From positions 38,959 through 102,958 of the forward strand of contig CANRIX010000006.1 in the NCBI GenBank assembly GCA_947630765.1: a stretch of 64,000 bases of DNA. The letters are read 5' to 3'. Position numbers and translations under genes: made by a program. Below the pieces are notes generated by a model. It was given only the letters and a program-made list of their open reading frames with translations. It did not search any database and was not told where the DNA came from. How positions within the stretch are numbered: position 1 is the first letter of the stretch; each line of letters starts with the position of its first letter. This DNA comes from an uncultured Clostridia bacterium. GTDB lineage: Bacteria; Bacillota; Clostridia; Oscillospirales; CAG-382. This document shows positions 42,413 to 52,785 of this stretch, one piece after another.

Positions 42413-43405
42413 ATGAAAGAGGTCACATTGCGGCGGGAGGAGCTGTTCCTCTGCCCGCAGGCGTTCCGCACGGCGAATACGGCGGGGCGGCTTCGCCCGG
42501 TCGAGCCCTGCCCGGTGCGGACGGAATATCAGCGCGACCGCGACCGCATCACCCATTGCAAGAGCTTCCGCCGCCTGATGCACAAGATGCAGGTCTTTCT
42601 CGCCCCGGAGGGCGACCATTACCGCACCCGCCTGACCCACACGCTCGAGGTCGCCCAGATCGCCCGCACGATCGCTCGGGCGCTCTGCCTCAACGAGGAC
42701 CTGACCGAAGCCGCCGCGCTCGGGCACGACCTCGGACACACGCCGTTCGGACATTCCGGCGAGCGTGCGCTGGACCGGCTGTGCAGCGGCGGGTTCCGCC
42801 ATTACGAGCAGAGCCTGCGGGTGGTGGACAAGCTGGAAAACGACGGGAACGGGCTGAATCTGACCTACGAAGTGCGGGACGCGATCCTGCACCATTCCGG
42901 CGCAAACCGTGCGTCCACCTGCGAGGGGAGGCTGCTGAAGCTGGCCGACCGCATCGCCTACATCAACCACGACATCGACGACGCCTGCCGCGCCGGGCTG
43001 CTGACGCCGGAGGACATCCCGAAGGACATCGCCGACGTCATCGGCAGGACCCACAGCGACCGCATCACCACCCTCGTCACGGCGGTCATCGACTACGGCG
43101 TGGAGAACGACGTGGGCATGGTCGAACCGTACGGGGAGGTCATGGAGGCCCTGCGGCAGTTCCTGTTCGAGCGGGTCTACCGAAACGCGGTCGCGAAGAG
43201 CGAGGAGGAGCGGGTGCACGCCCTCATCGGCTTCCTGTTCGAGTACTTCTGCAAGTCCCCCGAGCGGATCCCGCCGGAGTACCGCAAGTACATCGAGGAG
43301 GACGGCGTGGAGCGCGCCGTCGCGGATTACATCGCCGGGATGACCGACCGCTTCGCGATCCATTGCTTCGAGGAGCTGTTCGTGCCCCGCGTTTGGGGCT
43401 ATTGA
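42413..43405 (+). CDS. dgt: Deoxyguanosinetriphosphate triphosphohydrolase-like protein
   Basis: A 330-residue HD-domain phosphohydrolase that splits dNTPs into nucleoside plus triphosphate. Motifs are DRDRITHCKSFRRLMHKMQVF at the start, the RLTHTLEVAQIARTIAR helix with the first HD His, LGHDLGHTPFGHSGE with the HD pair, and LADRIAYINHDIDDA. ATG 42413 is used because GAAAGGGG lies 8 nt before it; the GTG 42404 is too close. It directly precedes dnaG, as in other Clostridia. Gene symbol by family only. Confidence 0.88.
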   Translation: MKEVTLRREELFLCPQAFRTANTAGRLRPVEPCPVRTEYQRDRDRITHCKSFRRLMHKMQVFLAPEGDHYRTRLTHTLEVAQIARTIARALCLNEDLTEAAALGHDLGHTPFGHSGERALDRLCSGGFRHYEQSLRVVDKLENDGNGLNLTYEVRDAILHHSGANRASTCEGRLLKLADRIAYINHDIDDACRAGLLTPEDIPKDIADVIGRTHSDRITTLVTAVIDYGVENDVGMVEPYGEVMEALRQFLFERVYRNAVAKSEEERVHALIGFLFEYFCKSPERIPPEYRKYIEEDGVERAVADYIAGMTDRFAIHCFEELFVPRVWGY

Positions 43406-43424
43406 GCCGAAAGGAGGGGGACAG

Positions 43425-45232
43425 GTGGCGTTCACCAAACCGTTTCTGGAGGAAGTCAAGCGGCGGACGTCCGCGGTCACGCTGATCTCCCGCTTCGTGC
43501 AGCTGCGCCGTGCGGGGTCGAACTGGGTCGCCCGCTGTCCGTTCCACAGCGAAAACACCCCGTCGTTCACGGTCTTTCCCGCGACGAACAGTTACTACTG
43601 CTTCGGCTGCGGGGCGGGCGGGGACGTCATCACGTTCGTCATGCAGGCGCAGGGGCTGGACTACCGCGAGGCCGTCGAGCAGCTCGCGTCGGAGGCCGGG
43701 GTCCCGGTGGAGGAGGACGGAGGCGTCCAGTCCGCCGGTCCGGCGATCCGCAAGTCCCGCCTGCTGGAGATCAACAAGCTGGCGGCGAAATTCTACTATG
43801 CCTGCCTGCAAAGCCCGCAGGGGGCGGGTGCGCGGTCGTATCTGCTCGAAAAGCGCCGCTTCACGGAGCTGACGATCCGCCGCTTCGGCATCGGCTACGC
43901 CCCGGACAGCTGGGACGCGCTGAGCCGTCACCTGCTCGCGCAGGGCGTGACGGCGGAGGAATTGACGCTCGCGAACCTCGGCGGCGTCGGGCGGAAGGGC
44001 AATCTGTACGACGTGTTCCGCAACCGGGTCATGTTCCCGGTGTTCGACCTGACCGGCGAGGTCGTCGCCTTCAGCGGGCGGCGGCTGAACGAGCAGGACG
44101 AAAAGAAATACGTCAACACCAGCGATACCCCGGCATTCAAGAAGAGCCGCGTGCTGTTCGGCATGCAGGTCGCGAAGAACCACGCCGAGGAGGGACTGAT
44201 CCTGTGCGAGGGCGCGCCGGACTGCATCGCCATGCAGCAGGCGGGCTTTGAAAATGCCGTCGCGACGCTCGGGACCTCCATCACCGGCGAGCACGCCCGT
44301 CTGGTCGCCCGCTTCACCAAGCGGGTCTTCCTCGCCTACGACGTGGATAAAGCCGGTCGCGCGGCGACATTACGGGGCATCAACCTGCTCGAGCAGGTCG
44401 GCGTCGGCGCCCGGGTCATCAGCCTCGGCGACGGGGATTCCAAGGACCCGGACGAGTTCATCAAGAACCACGGCGCGGAGGCGTTCCGCGCGAAGCTGCG
44501 CGAAGCGGTCGGGCAGGTGGATTACCGGGTCGGGGAGATCCTTTCCCGCTACCGATTGGGCGAGCCGGACGAGAAGCTGCGCTGCGGCGCGGAGCTGGCG
44601 GCGTACATCGCCGCCCTGCCGAACCGCATGGAGCGGGAGGTCTACGCGGACCGCGCGGCGGAGCAGCTGGAGGTGTCGAGCGCGTCCTTCCGCGAGGAGG
44701 TGGAGCGCCGTGCGCGCGCCCTCGCCGCCGGCGAACGGAAGAAGCGGACCGAGCTGGCGGCGCAGTCGCTGCTGGATTACGGCGACGACGTCAACCCGGA
44801 CAAGCTGCGGTATTCGTCCGAAGCGGCCCACGAGGAAGCCGTGCTGGGGATCCTGCTGCTCAAGCCGGAATTCGGCAAGACGGCGGCGGGAGAACTGGAA
44901 GCGGAGGACTTCGCGACGGAGCTCAACCGGCGGCTGTGGACGCTGTACGCCCCCGCGTTCGCCGAGGGGAGCGAACCCGACCTAACCGGCGGCGGGGAGC
45001 TGTCCGTCCGGGAGATCGGGGCGGCGGAGGGCTACCGGGCGGCGCGGGCGACCCTCGGGGACAATACCGAACGGGTCCTTGCGGAGCATATCCAAGCTCT
45101 GCGGGGCTTCCGCGCAAAGAAAACCTACGACCAGGCGCTCGAACAGGCGCCTGCGGACGCGCTGAACGCGTACCTCGCGGCGGCGCGAAAGAAAAAGAGC
45201 GAAAACGGAACCGAACAGAAAGGAACAGGCAA

Positions 45233-45236
<4 letters not shown>
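43425..45236 (+). CDS. dnaG: DNA primase
   Basis: A 603-residue primase that makes RNA primers for DNA replication. The zinc finger (about 38-65) is [11 protein letters not shown] with [11 protein letters not shown] (Cys-His-Cys-Cys). [22 protein letters not shown], then the Toprim domain ([23 protein letters not shown]) and the C-terminal helicase-interaction region follow. The GTG start has AAGGAGGGGG a few nt upstream. Its TGA overlaps the sigA ATG, so primase and sigma are translationally coupled. Confidence 0.95.
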
Positions 45237-46333
<1,097 letters not shown>

Positions 46334-46355
46334 CGAAAGGATACACGGTACACGT

Positions 46356-47375
46356 ATGAAAGAGCAATTGGAAAGGATCCGTTCGGCGGCGGAAGCGGCG
46401 ATCCGGGAAGCCGCCGACGAACAGACGCTTGAGGAATCCCGCGTTCGCTTCCTCGGCAAGAAAGGGGAGCTGACCGCCCTGCTGCGCGGCATGGGCAGTC
46501 TGCCGCCGGAGGAGCGCCCGACGGTCGGCGCGCTGGTCAACACGGTGCGCACCCAGCTGGAGGAAGCGCTGAAGGAGCGGTTTGAGCAGCTTCGCGCGCA
46601 GGGGCTGGAGCGCAGGCTCCGCGCCGAGACGGTCGACGTGACGCTTCCGGCGCCGGAAAAGCCGGTCGGACATCTCCACCCGATCACCCGCACCCGCAAC
46701 CGCATGGCGGAGATCTTCACCGGCATGGGCTTCTCCATCGCCGAAGGACCGGAGGTCGAAAGCGCCTACAACAACTTCGACGCCCTCAACGCCCCCGCCG
46801 ACCACCCGTCGCGGGACGAAACGGATACGTTCTACTTCTCCGACGACGTCCTGCTGCGGACGCAGACGTCGCCGGTGCAGATCCGCGCCATGGCGGGCAA
46901 GACCCCGCCGATCCGCATCATCTCCCCCGGGCGCGTCTACCGCAGCGACGTCGCCGACGCGACCCATTCGCCGATGTTCCACCAGTGCGAAGGGCTGGTC
47001 GTCGACCGGGGTATCACCATGGGCGACCTGAAGGGCACGCTCGACGCGTTCGCCAAGGCGATGTTCGGCTCGCGCACCCGCATCCGCTTCCGGCCGCACA
47101 ATTTCCCGTTCACCGAGCCGTCCGCCGAAGTGGACGTGTCCTGCTTCGTCTGCGGCGGCAAGGGCTGCCGGCTGTGCAAGGGCGAGGGCTGGATCGAGAT
47201 CCTCGGCGCCGGCATGGTGCACCCGAACGTGCTGCGGGCGGGCGGGATCGACCCGGAGGTCTATTCCGGGTTCGCCTTCGGCATGGGGATCGAACGGGTC
47301 GCCATGACTATGTACGGCATCGACGACCTGCGGCTGCTGTTCGAGAATGATAGGCGATTTTTGGACCAGTTTTGA
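46356..47375 (+). CDS. pheS: Phenylalanine--tRNA ligase alpha subunit
   Basis: A 339-residue class II synthetase subunit. An N-terminal coiled coil (about 1-85) is followed by HLHPITRTRNRMAEIFTGMGF, the motif 2 region DTFYFSDDVLLRTQTSPVQIRAM, and the motif 3 region with GAGMVHPNVLRAGGIDPEVYSGFAFGMGIERVAM. A CFVCGGKGCRLCKGEGW segment gives four Cys, as in many Firmicutes PheS. It follows sigA by 22 nt with AAAGGA, and no T-box leader is seen, so it appears to be read from the dnaG-sigA transcript. Confidence 0.96.
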   Translation: MKEQLERIRSAAEAAIREAADEQTLEESRVRFLGKKGELTALLRGMGSLPPEERPTVGALVNTVRTQLEEALKERFEQLRAQGLERRLRAETVDVTLPAPEKPVGHLHPITRTRNRMAEIFTGMGFSIAEGPEVESAYNNFDALNAPADHPSRDETDTFYFSDDVLLRTQTSPVQIRAMAGKTPPIRIISPGRVYRSDVADATHSPMFHQCEGLVVDRGITMGDLKGTLDAFAKAMFGSRTRIRFRPHNFPFTEPSAEVDVSCFVCGGKGCRLCKGEGWIEILGAGMVHPNVLRAGGIDPEVYSGFAFGMGIERVAMTMYGIDDLRLLFENDRRFLDQF

Positions 47376-47414
47376 GCGAAAGCGTGCAAAAAAACGCAAA
47401 AACGCGCTAAATCG

Positions 47415-47474
47415 GTGCAAGAAAACGAAAATTTCACGGAATGGGTGCAAAAAATGAAAATTTCTCTGAATTGG
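47415..47474 (+). repeat. Imperfect 30-nt tandem duplication at the pheT start
   Basis: Two 30-nt units (47415-47444 and 47445-47474) both start GTGCAA, share GAAAATTTC and end GAATGG or GAATTGG. The second carries the pheT ATG. The first would encode an ENFTEWVQ-like copy of the MKISLNWLK start. Confidence 0.6.
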
Positions 47475-49847
47475 TTAAAGGATTATGTAAACCTCTCCGC
47501 CGTGGAGGGGTTCAGCCCGCGGCTGTTCGCCGAGGCGATGACCATGAGCGGGACGAAGGTGGAAGGCTGGGAGGACCTCGGCGAGCGGCTGAGCGGCGTC
47601 GTCGTCGGGAAGCTGCTTTCCGTCGTGCCGCACCCGGATTCCGACCATATGGTCATCTGTCAGGTCGAGGTCGGCGGGGAGCGCCCGCTGCAGATCGTCA
47701 CCGGCGCGCAGAACGTCGCGGAGGGCGACCTCGTGCCGGTCTGCCTGAACGGGGCGAGGCTGCCGGACGGCAAGACCATCAAGACCGGCAAGCTGCGCGG
47801 CGTGGTGTCCGAAGGGATGCTCTGCTCGCTCGGCGAACTGGGGCTGACCGCCCGGGATTTCCCGTATGCGGTCGAGGACGGCATTTTCATCCTGCAGGAG
47901 CCCTGCAGGCCGGGGGACGACATCCGCGACGTGCTGGGGATGCGGGACGTGCTGGTGGAGTTTGAACTGACCTTCAACCGCCCGGACTGCCTGTCCTATC
48001 TCGGCATCGCCCGCGAAGCCGCCGCGACCTTCCATCTGCCGCTGCAGCTGCACGAGCCGTCCGTCCCGGTAAGCGGGAACGGACAGACCGTCAGCGACCT
48101 GCTGCAGGTCGAGGTGCTTTCCCCGTCGCTCTGCCCGCGTTATACGGCGCGCGTCGTGCAGAACGTGAAGATCGCCCCGTCGCCGCTCTGGATGCGGACC
48201 AAGCTGCGCAACGCCGGGATCCGCCCGATCAATAACATCGTCGACATCACCAACTACGTCATGCTCGAATACGGGCAGCCGATGCACGCCTTCGACGCGC
48301 AGACCATCCAAAGCGGCCGCATCGTCGTGCGCACGGCGCGCCCCGGCGAATCCATCACCACGCTCGACGGGCAGGAGCGCCCGCTGACGACCGACATGCT
48401 CTGCATCGCCGACGGGGACAAGCCCGTCGCCCTCGCGGGGGTCATGGGCGGTCTGAACAGCGAGATCGAGCAGACCACACGGACCGTCATCTTTGAAAGC
48501 GCAAACTTCGCCCGGGAGAGCATCCGCAAGACCTCGCGTGCGGTCGGTCTGCGGACGGACGCTTCCGCCCGCTACGAGAAGGGGCTGCCCGCCTGCAACA
48601 CGCTGCCCGCGCTGGAGCGCGCCTGCGAGCTGGTCGCCGAGCTCGGCGCCGGGGAGGTCGTCGACGGGTACATCGACGTCTGCAATACCGACGTCTCCCC
48701 GCGTTCGATCCCGTTCGATTGGAAGCGGGTCAATTCGCTGCTCGGCACGGACCTGTCCGCGTCCGAAATGGCGGACCTGCTGCGCCCGCTCGACGTGATC
48801 TGGGACGGCGAGGACCGCCTGACGGTGCCGCCCTACCGCGGCGACCTTGTGGAAACGGCGGACGTCGCCGAGGAGGTCGTCCGGCTGTACGGGTTCGACC
48901 GCATCCAGGCGACCCGGTTCCGCGGGGAAGTGACGCAGGGCGGGGAGGACCCGTTCCAGCGCTTCCGCACGAGGCTGGACCAGACCATGACCGGGCTGGG
49001 GTACGACGAACTCTGCACCTACTCGTTCGTCTCCCCGAAGGAGCTCGACCAGATCCGCATCCCGGCGGATTCCCCCCTGCGCGAACAGCTGACCATTCGC
49101 AACCCGCTCGGCGAGGACACGTCGGTCATGCGGACGCACGCGCTCCCGTCGGTGCTCCGCGTCGTCGCCCGTAACCTCGCCCACCGGGTCAAGACCGCCC
49201 GCTTCTACGAAAACGCTATGCTCTACGCAAAGGACGGCGACCATTCGGCGGAGAGCCGGACGCTCTGCTTCGCGAACTACGGCTGCGGGGACTTCTTCGA
49301 CCTCAAGGGCGACGTCAACGCCCTGCTCGCGTCCTTCGGCGTCGCGGGCGCGGTCTGCACCGCCGACGCGACGGTCCCGTACTTCCACCCGGGTCGCTGC
49401 GCGAAGCTGACGGTCGGGGACGTCTGCCTCGGGTATTTCGGGCAGGTGCACCCGTCGGTCTGCGCGTCCTTCGGCATCGACGAAGCGGTCTACGCGGCGC
49501 TTTTGCCGGACGAACCGCTCTGCGCGTGCGCGTCGGTCGAGCGGAAGTACCGTCCGCTGCCGGTCTACCAGTCGATGGAGCGGGACCTCGCGCTGCTGTG
49601 CGACGATACGCTCGAAGCGGGGACGCTGTGCGGGTATATCCGTGCGCTCGCCGGGAAGTCGCTCGAGGACGCGTTCGTGTTCGACGTGTACCGCGGGAAG
49701 GGCGTCCCGGAGGGGAAGAAGTCCGTCGCCGTCCGGCTGGTGTTCCGCCTGCCAGACCGCACGATGACCGACGAGGAGGCCGACAAGAGCGTCAGCAAGG
49801 TCCTCCGCCGGCTGGAAAGCGAGCAGGGGATCCAGCTGAGAAGCTGA
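47454..49847 (+). CDS. pheT: Phenylalanine--tRNA ligase beta subunit
   Basis: A 797-residue subunit: N-terminal MKISLNWLKDYV, an EMAP/OB tRNA-binding domain (VVVGKLLSVVPHPDSDHMVICQVE), B3/B4 editing domain, B5 domain, a catalytic-like core and a C-terminal anticodon-binding (FDX-ACB) domain ending EEADKSVSKVLRRL. ATG 47454 gives the family N-terminus. GTG 47415 is in frame 13 codons upstream within a tandem duplication, and no strong ribosome-binding site is seen at either, so the start is slightly uncertain. Confidence 0.95.
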   Translation: MKISLNWLKDYVNLSAVEGFSPRLFAEAMTMSGTKVEGWEDLGERLSGVVVGKLLSVVPHPDSDHMVICQVEVGGERPLQIVTGAQNVAEGDLVPVCLNGARLPDGKTIKTGKLRGVVSEGMLCSLGELGLTARDFPYAVEDGIFILQEPCRPGDDIRDVLGMRDVLVEFELTFNRPDCLSYLGIAREAAATFHLPLQLHEPSVPVSGNGQTVSDLLQVEVLSPSLCPRYTARVVQNVKIAPSPLWMRTKLRNAGIRPINNIVDITNYVMLEYGQPMHAFDAQTIQSGRIVVRTARPGESITTLDGQERPLTTDMLCIADGDKPVALAGVMGGLNSEIEQTTRTVIFESANFARESIRKTSRAVGLRTDASARYEKGLPACNTLPALERACELVAELGAGEVVDGYIDVCNTDVSPRSIPFDWKRVNSLLGTDLSASEMADLLRPLDVIWDGEDRLTVPPYRGDLVETADVAEEVVRLYGFDRIQATRFRGEVTQGGEDPFQRFRTRLDQTMTGLGYDELCTYSFVSPKELDQIRIPADSPLREQLTIRNPLGEDTSVMRTHALPSVLRVVARNLAHRVKTARFYENAMLYAKDGDHSAESRTLCFANYGCGDFFDLKGDVNALLASFGVAGAVCTADATVPYFHPGRCAKLTVGDVCLGYFGQVHPSVCASFGIDEAVYAALLPDEPLCACASVERKYRPLPVYQSMERDLALLCDDTLEAGTLCGYIRALAGKSLEDAFVFDVYRGKGVPEGKKSVAVRLVFRLPDRTMTDEEADKSVSKVLRRLESEQGIQLRS

Positions 49848-49885
49848 CGGGTCGAAAATTTCGTTGAAATTTTTTGCGGAAGGGC

Positions 49886-49914
49886 TTGCAAAATCCGCAA
49901 AAACCGTATATAAT
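49886..49914 (+). promoter_or_regulatory. SigA-type promoter of ireB
   Basis: TTGCAA (49886-49891), a 17-bp spacer and TATAAT (49909-49914), 52 nt before the ireB ATG. Confidence 0.85.
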
Positions 49915-49966
49915 AAAGGAGAAGTCAAAAACCCCGAACGCGAAAGGGAAGGAAGGAGCAAACCAT

Positions 49967-50257
49967 ATGAGTATGCAGGACCCGCGCAATGCGCAGGACA
50001 CGAAGCAAAAAACCATCACGTTTTCCGTCAAGGATACCAGACGGGAGGAGATCCGCGAGATCGTCCGGGGGGTCTACAGCTCCCTGAGCGAAAGCGGGTA
50101 CAATCCCACCAACCAAATCGTCGGGTATATCGTCTCCGAGGACCCGACCTATATCACCAACAACAAGAACGCCCGCACGATCATCAGCAAACTCGACCGG
50201 GACGAGCTGCTTCGCGCACTCGTGGAGGATTTCATCCGCCCGAACGGGGGACGCTGA
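49967..50257 (+). CDS. ireB: IreB-family regulatory phosphoprotein
   Basis: A 96-residue cytoplasmic protein of the IreB (DUF965/YrzL) family, a known target of the PASTA kinase IreK in Enterococcus that affects cell-wall stress tolerance. The family core is clear: DTRREEIREIVRGVYSSLSESGYNPTNQIVGY, ISEDPTYITNNKNAR-like, and KLDRDELLRALVEDF. N-terminal Thr residues (TKQKTITF) could be the phosphosites. GGAAGGAG lies 8 nt before ATG 49967. The probable kinase and phosphatase are at 29454-32413. Confidence 0.92.
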   Translation: MSMQDPRNAQDTKQKTITFSVKDTRREEIREIVRGVYSSLSESGYNPTNQIVGYIVSEDPTYITNNKNARTIISKLDRDELLRALVEDFIRPNGGR

Positions 50258-50288
50258 GGAACCGGGCTAAGGAAGGAAACGGCGCATT

Positions 50289-50573
50289 ATGCCTGAACAG
50301 AAACTGCTGACCTACAAGGGCAAACCGCTCGTCCGGCAGGGGAGGTTCCTGTTTTACGGGAACCCGGACGACCCGTACATCCTCTTCATGAACATTCTCG
50401 AAACCAAAAAGGTCGGGGACCTCGAGGTCGCGACCCGTATCCTCGTGCAGATCCAGGATACGGACGACGAGAAGCTGTTCAACGAAAAGATCCTCAAACA
50501 GTGCGAAAAGTGCAGTCTTTGCGACGCGTTCGACATCGGCGTCATCTGGCTGGAGCGTGCGCTGAAAGCGTAA
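50289..50573 (+). CDS. Small conserved hypothetical protein
   Basis: A 94-residue soluble protein beginning MPEQKLLTYKGKPLVRQGR. It has a regular alpha/beta pattern, an ILVQIQDTD strand and a CEKCSLCDAFD segment with three Cys. I recall similar small proteins next to ireB in Clostridia, but no function. It lies 31 nt after ireB and ahead of a terminator-like hairpin, so it is probably in the ireB unit. Confidence 0.75.
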   Translation: MPEQKLLTYKGKPLVRQGRFLFYGNPDDPYILFMNILETKKVGDLEVATRILVQIQDTDDEKLFNEKILKQCEKCSLCDAFDIGVIWLERALKA

Positions 50574-50640
50574 AGAGCGCAAAGAGGAAAAAGTTTTTGA
50601 AGATTTTCAAGAAACTTTTTTCAAAAAGGTTCTTGAACGG

Positions 50641-50715
50641 GGTTTGGGGCGGCGCCCCAACCGTTCTTCTCCAAAAATTTACAACGGGCGGGAGAAACGT
50701 TCCGCCCGTTGTTTC
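50641..50715 (+). terminator. Hairpin pair downstream of the ireB unit
   Basis: Two hairpins: GTTTGGGGCGGCGCCCCAAC (50642-50661) and ACAACGGGCGG-n10-CCGCCCGTTGT (50681-50712), followed by TTTCG. The U-tract is weak. The preceding 50581-50640 is A/T-rich with AAGTTTTTGAA / TTCAAAAAG pairing, a typical intergenic filler. Confidence 0.5.
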
Positions 50716-50749
50716 GTTGCGATATCTTTCTTCAGAAAGGGGGCGCGAC

Positions 50750-51418
50750 ATGGGCGTCCACGTCTTTTGGGATTGGAACGGCACGCTCTGCGACGACGTG
50801 CTGCTCTCGCTCGAAGCGGTCAACCAAATGCTCCGCAAGCGGTCCCGCCCGCCGATCGGGTTGGACGAATACTACCGCTATATCGGCGTCCCGATCTCCC
50901 GGTTCTACGAGCACCTGTTCGATCTGAAGCAACTGCCCATGGAGGTCATCTCGGACGAATTTCAAGCGTACTACCGCGCGCACCTGCGGACGGACTGCCT
51001 GACGCCGGGGGCGCTCGACGCGCTGAACCGACTGCGGGACGCGGGGGCGAAGCAGTACCTTTTGACCTCGTCCCACCGCGAAAGCGTCCAGCCGACGCTG
51101 GAAAAGCTGCACCTCCTGCCGTATTTCGACGCGTTCCTCGCCGCCGAGGACTGGGGCGCCCGGTCGAAAGCGGACCGGGCGAAGGCGTTCTGCGACGAAA
51201 ACGGGCTGTGCGGGCAGGACGTGTGGTTCGTCGGGGATCAACTGCACGATTGGGAAACGGCGCAGGCGTGCGGGGCGGACTGCCTGCTGCTCCCGACGGG
51301 TCACCAGAGCGAGGAAATCCTCCGCTCCGCCGGACCCTGCTTCTGCCCGTCCCTCGCCGAAGTCCCGCCGCGGATCTTAGGAACCGTGGAAAAGCGAAAT
51401 TTGCGGAAAAACGATTGA
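50750..51418 (+). CDS. HAD-family hydrolase
   Basis: A 222-residue phosphatase-like protein with a cap domain. Motif I is HVFWDWNGTLCDD (nucleophile Asp; the usual second Asp is Asn, as in a known DWNGT subgroup). Motif II is LLTSSHRE and motif IV is VWFVGDQLHDWETAQACG. The subgroup resembles phosphoglycolate phosphatases; the substrate is unknown. ATG 50750 follows GAAAGGGGG. Its TGA lies within the -35 box of the purA promoter. Confidence 0.82.
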   Translation: MGVHVFWDWNGTLCDDVLLSLEAVNQMLRKRSRPPIGLDEYYRYIGVPISRFYEHLFDLKQLPMEVISDEFQAYYRAHLRTDCLTPGALDALNRLRDAGAKQYLLTSSHRESVQPTLEKLHLLPYFDAFLAAEDWGARSKADRAKAFCDENGLCGQDVWFVGDQLHDWETAQACGADCLLLPTGHQSEEILRSAGPCFCPSLAEVPPRILGTVEKRNLRKND

Positions 51419-51443
51419 CAAACCGAAAAAAATCTGCTATACT
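51415..51443 (+). promoter_or_regulatory. SigA-type promoter of purA overlapping the HAD gene stop
   Basis: TTGACA (51415-51420), a 17-bp spacer and TATACT (51438-51443). The TGA of the HAD gene (51416-51418) is part of the -35 hexamer. Confidence 0.88.
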
Positions 51444-51485
51444 AATACGGATTTTGCGTGAAAACACGGAAAGGATATGCATACG

Positions 51486-52766
51486 ATGCTGACAGCGATT
51501 GCGGGAACCAATTGGGGGGACGAAGGCAAGGGACGAATGGTCGACCTGCTCTCCAAAGAATACGACGTGGTCGTGCGCTACCAGGGCGGCAACAACGCCG
51601 GGCACACCGTCATCAACGACCGGGGGGAGTTCATTCTGAATCTGCTCCCGTCCGGCATTCTGCGGGAGGACGTCGTCAACGTGCTGGGCAACGGCATGGT
51701 CGTCGATATCCGCCACCTCTGCGAGGAGATGGACCACCTGCTTTCCCGCGGGGTCAAAATCACCCCGGACAACCTGAAGATCAGCGACCGCGCGGTGATC
51801 TGTATGCCCTACCACGTCCTGCAGGACTGCGCCGAGGAAGGGCGGCTTGCGGACAAGAAATTCGGCTCGACGCGCCGCGGCATCGCCCCGGTCTACGCCG
51901 ATAAATACTTCAAAAAGGCCATTCGCATGGTGGACCTGTTCGAGCTGGACACGCCCGCCTTCCGCGAACACCTCGCCGACGTCCTCACATGGAAGGACCT
52001 GACGCTCGAAAAGGGCTACGGCGAAGCGAAGCAGTCGTTCGACGCCATGTATGCGCACCTCAAGACCTACGGCGAACGCCTCAAGCCCTTCGTCTGCGAC
52101 ACCGGGATCTACCTCGACCAAGCCGAAAAGGCGGGGAAGAAGGTCCTGCTCGAAGCGCAGCTCGGCGCCCTGCGGGACGTGGACTTCGGGATCTACCCGT
52201 TCACGTCCTCGTCGAACACGATCGCCGCCTACGGTCCGGTCGGTGCGGGCATCCCGAACCATAAACTCGACCTCGTCATCGGCATCATGAAGGCGTATTC
52301 CTCCTGCGTCGGCGAAGGGCCGTTCACCTGCGAGCTGTTCGGGGCGGAGGGCGATCAACTTCGCGAGGTCGGCCATGAATACGGCGCCGCGACCGGCCGT
52401 CCGCGCCGGGTCGGCGGATTCGACGTGCTCGCGTCGCGGTACGGTGCGCGGATGCAGGGGGCGGACGTTATCGCCCTGACTAAGCTCGACACGCTGTCCT
52501 ACCTCGACCGCATCCCGGTCTGCGTCGCGTACGAGCGGAACGGCGTGCGGCTGACCGAATTCCCGGCGAGCATCAACGCGCTCAACGAGGCAAAGCCGGT
52601 CTATGAATACTTCGACGGCTGGAAATGCGAAATTTCCGACTGCCGCCGGTTCGAGGACCTGCCCGCGCAGGCGCAGGCGTACGTTCGGTACATCGAACAG
52701 GCGGTCGAAACGCCGGTGAAATACGTTTCCGTCGGCGCGAAGCGCGAACAGTATATCGAACTCTGA
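51486..52766 (+). CDS. purA: Adenylosuccinate synthetase
   Basis: A 426-residue enzyme that joins IMP and aspartate, using GTP, to give adenylosuccinate. The N-terminal P-loop is AGTNWGDEGKGR, followed by VRYQGGNNAGHTV, the KFGSTRRGIAPVYADK-like substrate loop, VSGFGKP-equivalent regions and a C-terminal GTP site. ATG 51486 has AAAGGA 10 nt upstream; ATG 51477 is only 1 nt from it, so the shorter start is preferred (3 residues fewer). purB follows by 19 nt. Confidence 0.95.
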   Translation: MLTAIAGTNWGDEGKGRMVDLLSKEYDVVVRYQGGNNAGHTVINDRGEFILNLLPSGILREDVVNVLGNGMVVDIRHLCEEMDHLLSRGVKITPDNLKISDRAVICMPYHVLQDCAEEGRLADKKFGSTRRGIAPVYADKYFKKAIRMVDLFELDTPAFREHLADVLTWKDLTLEKGYGEAKQSFDAMYAHLKTYGERLKPFVCDTGIYLDQAEKAGKKVLLEAQLGALRDVDFGIYPFTSSSNTIAAYGPVGAGIPNHKLDLVIGIMKAYSSCVGEGPFTCELFGAEGDQLREVGHEYGAATGRPRRVGGFDVLASRYGARMQGADVIALTKLDTLSYLDRIPVCVAYERNGVRLTEFPASINALNEAKPVYEYFDGWKCEISDCRRFEDLPAQAQAYVRYIEQAVETPVKYVSVGAKREQYIEL

Positions 52767-52785
52767 CGCGGGAAAGGCAGTTATC

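Noticed and set aside
47401..47460. T-box or other leader before pheS/pheT
   Set aside because: No specifier-loop structure or antiterminator is seen. The genes follow sigA closely and appear to be read through.
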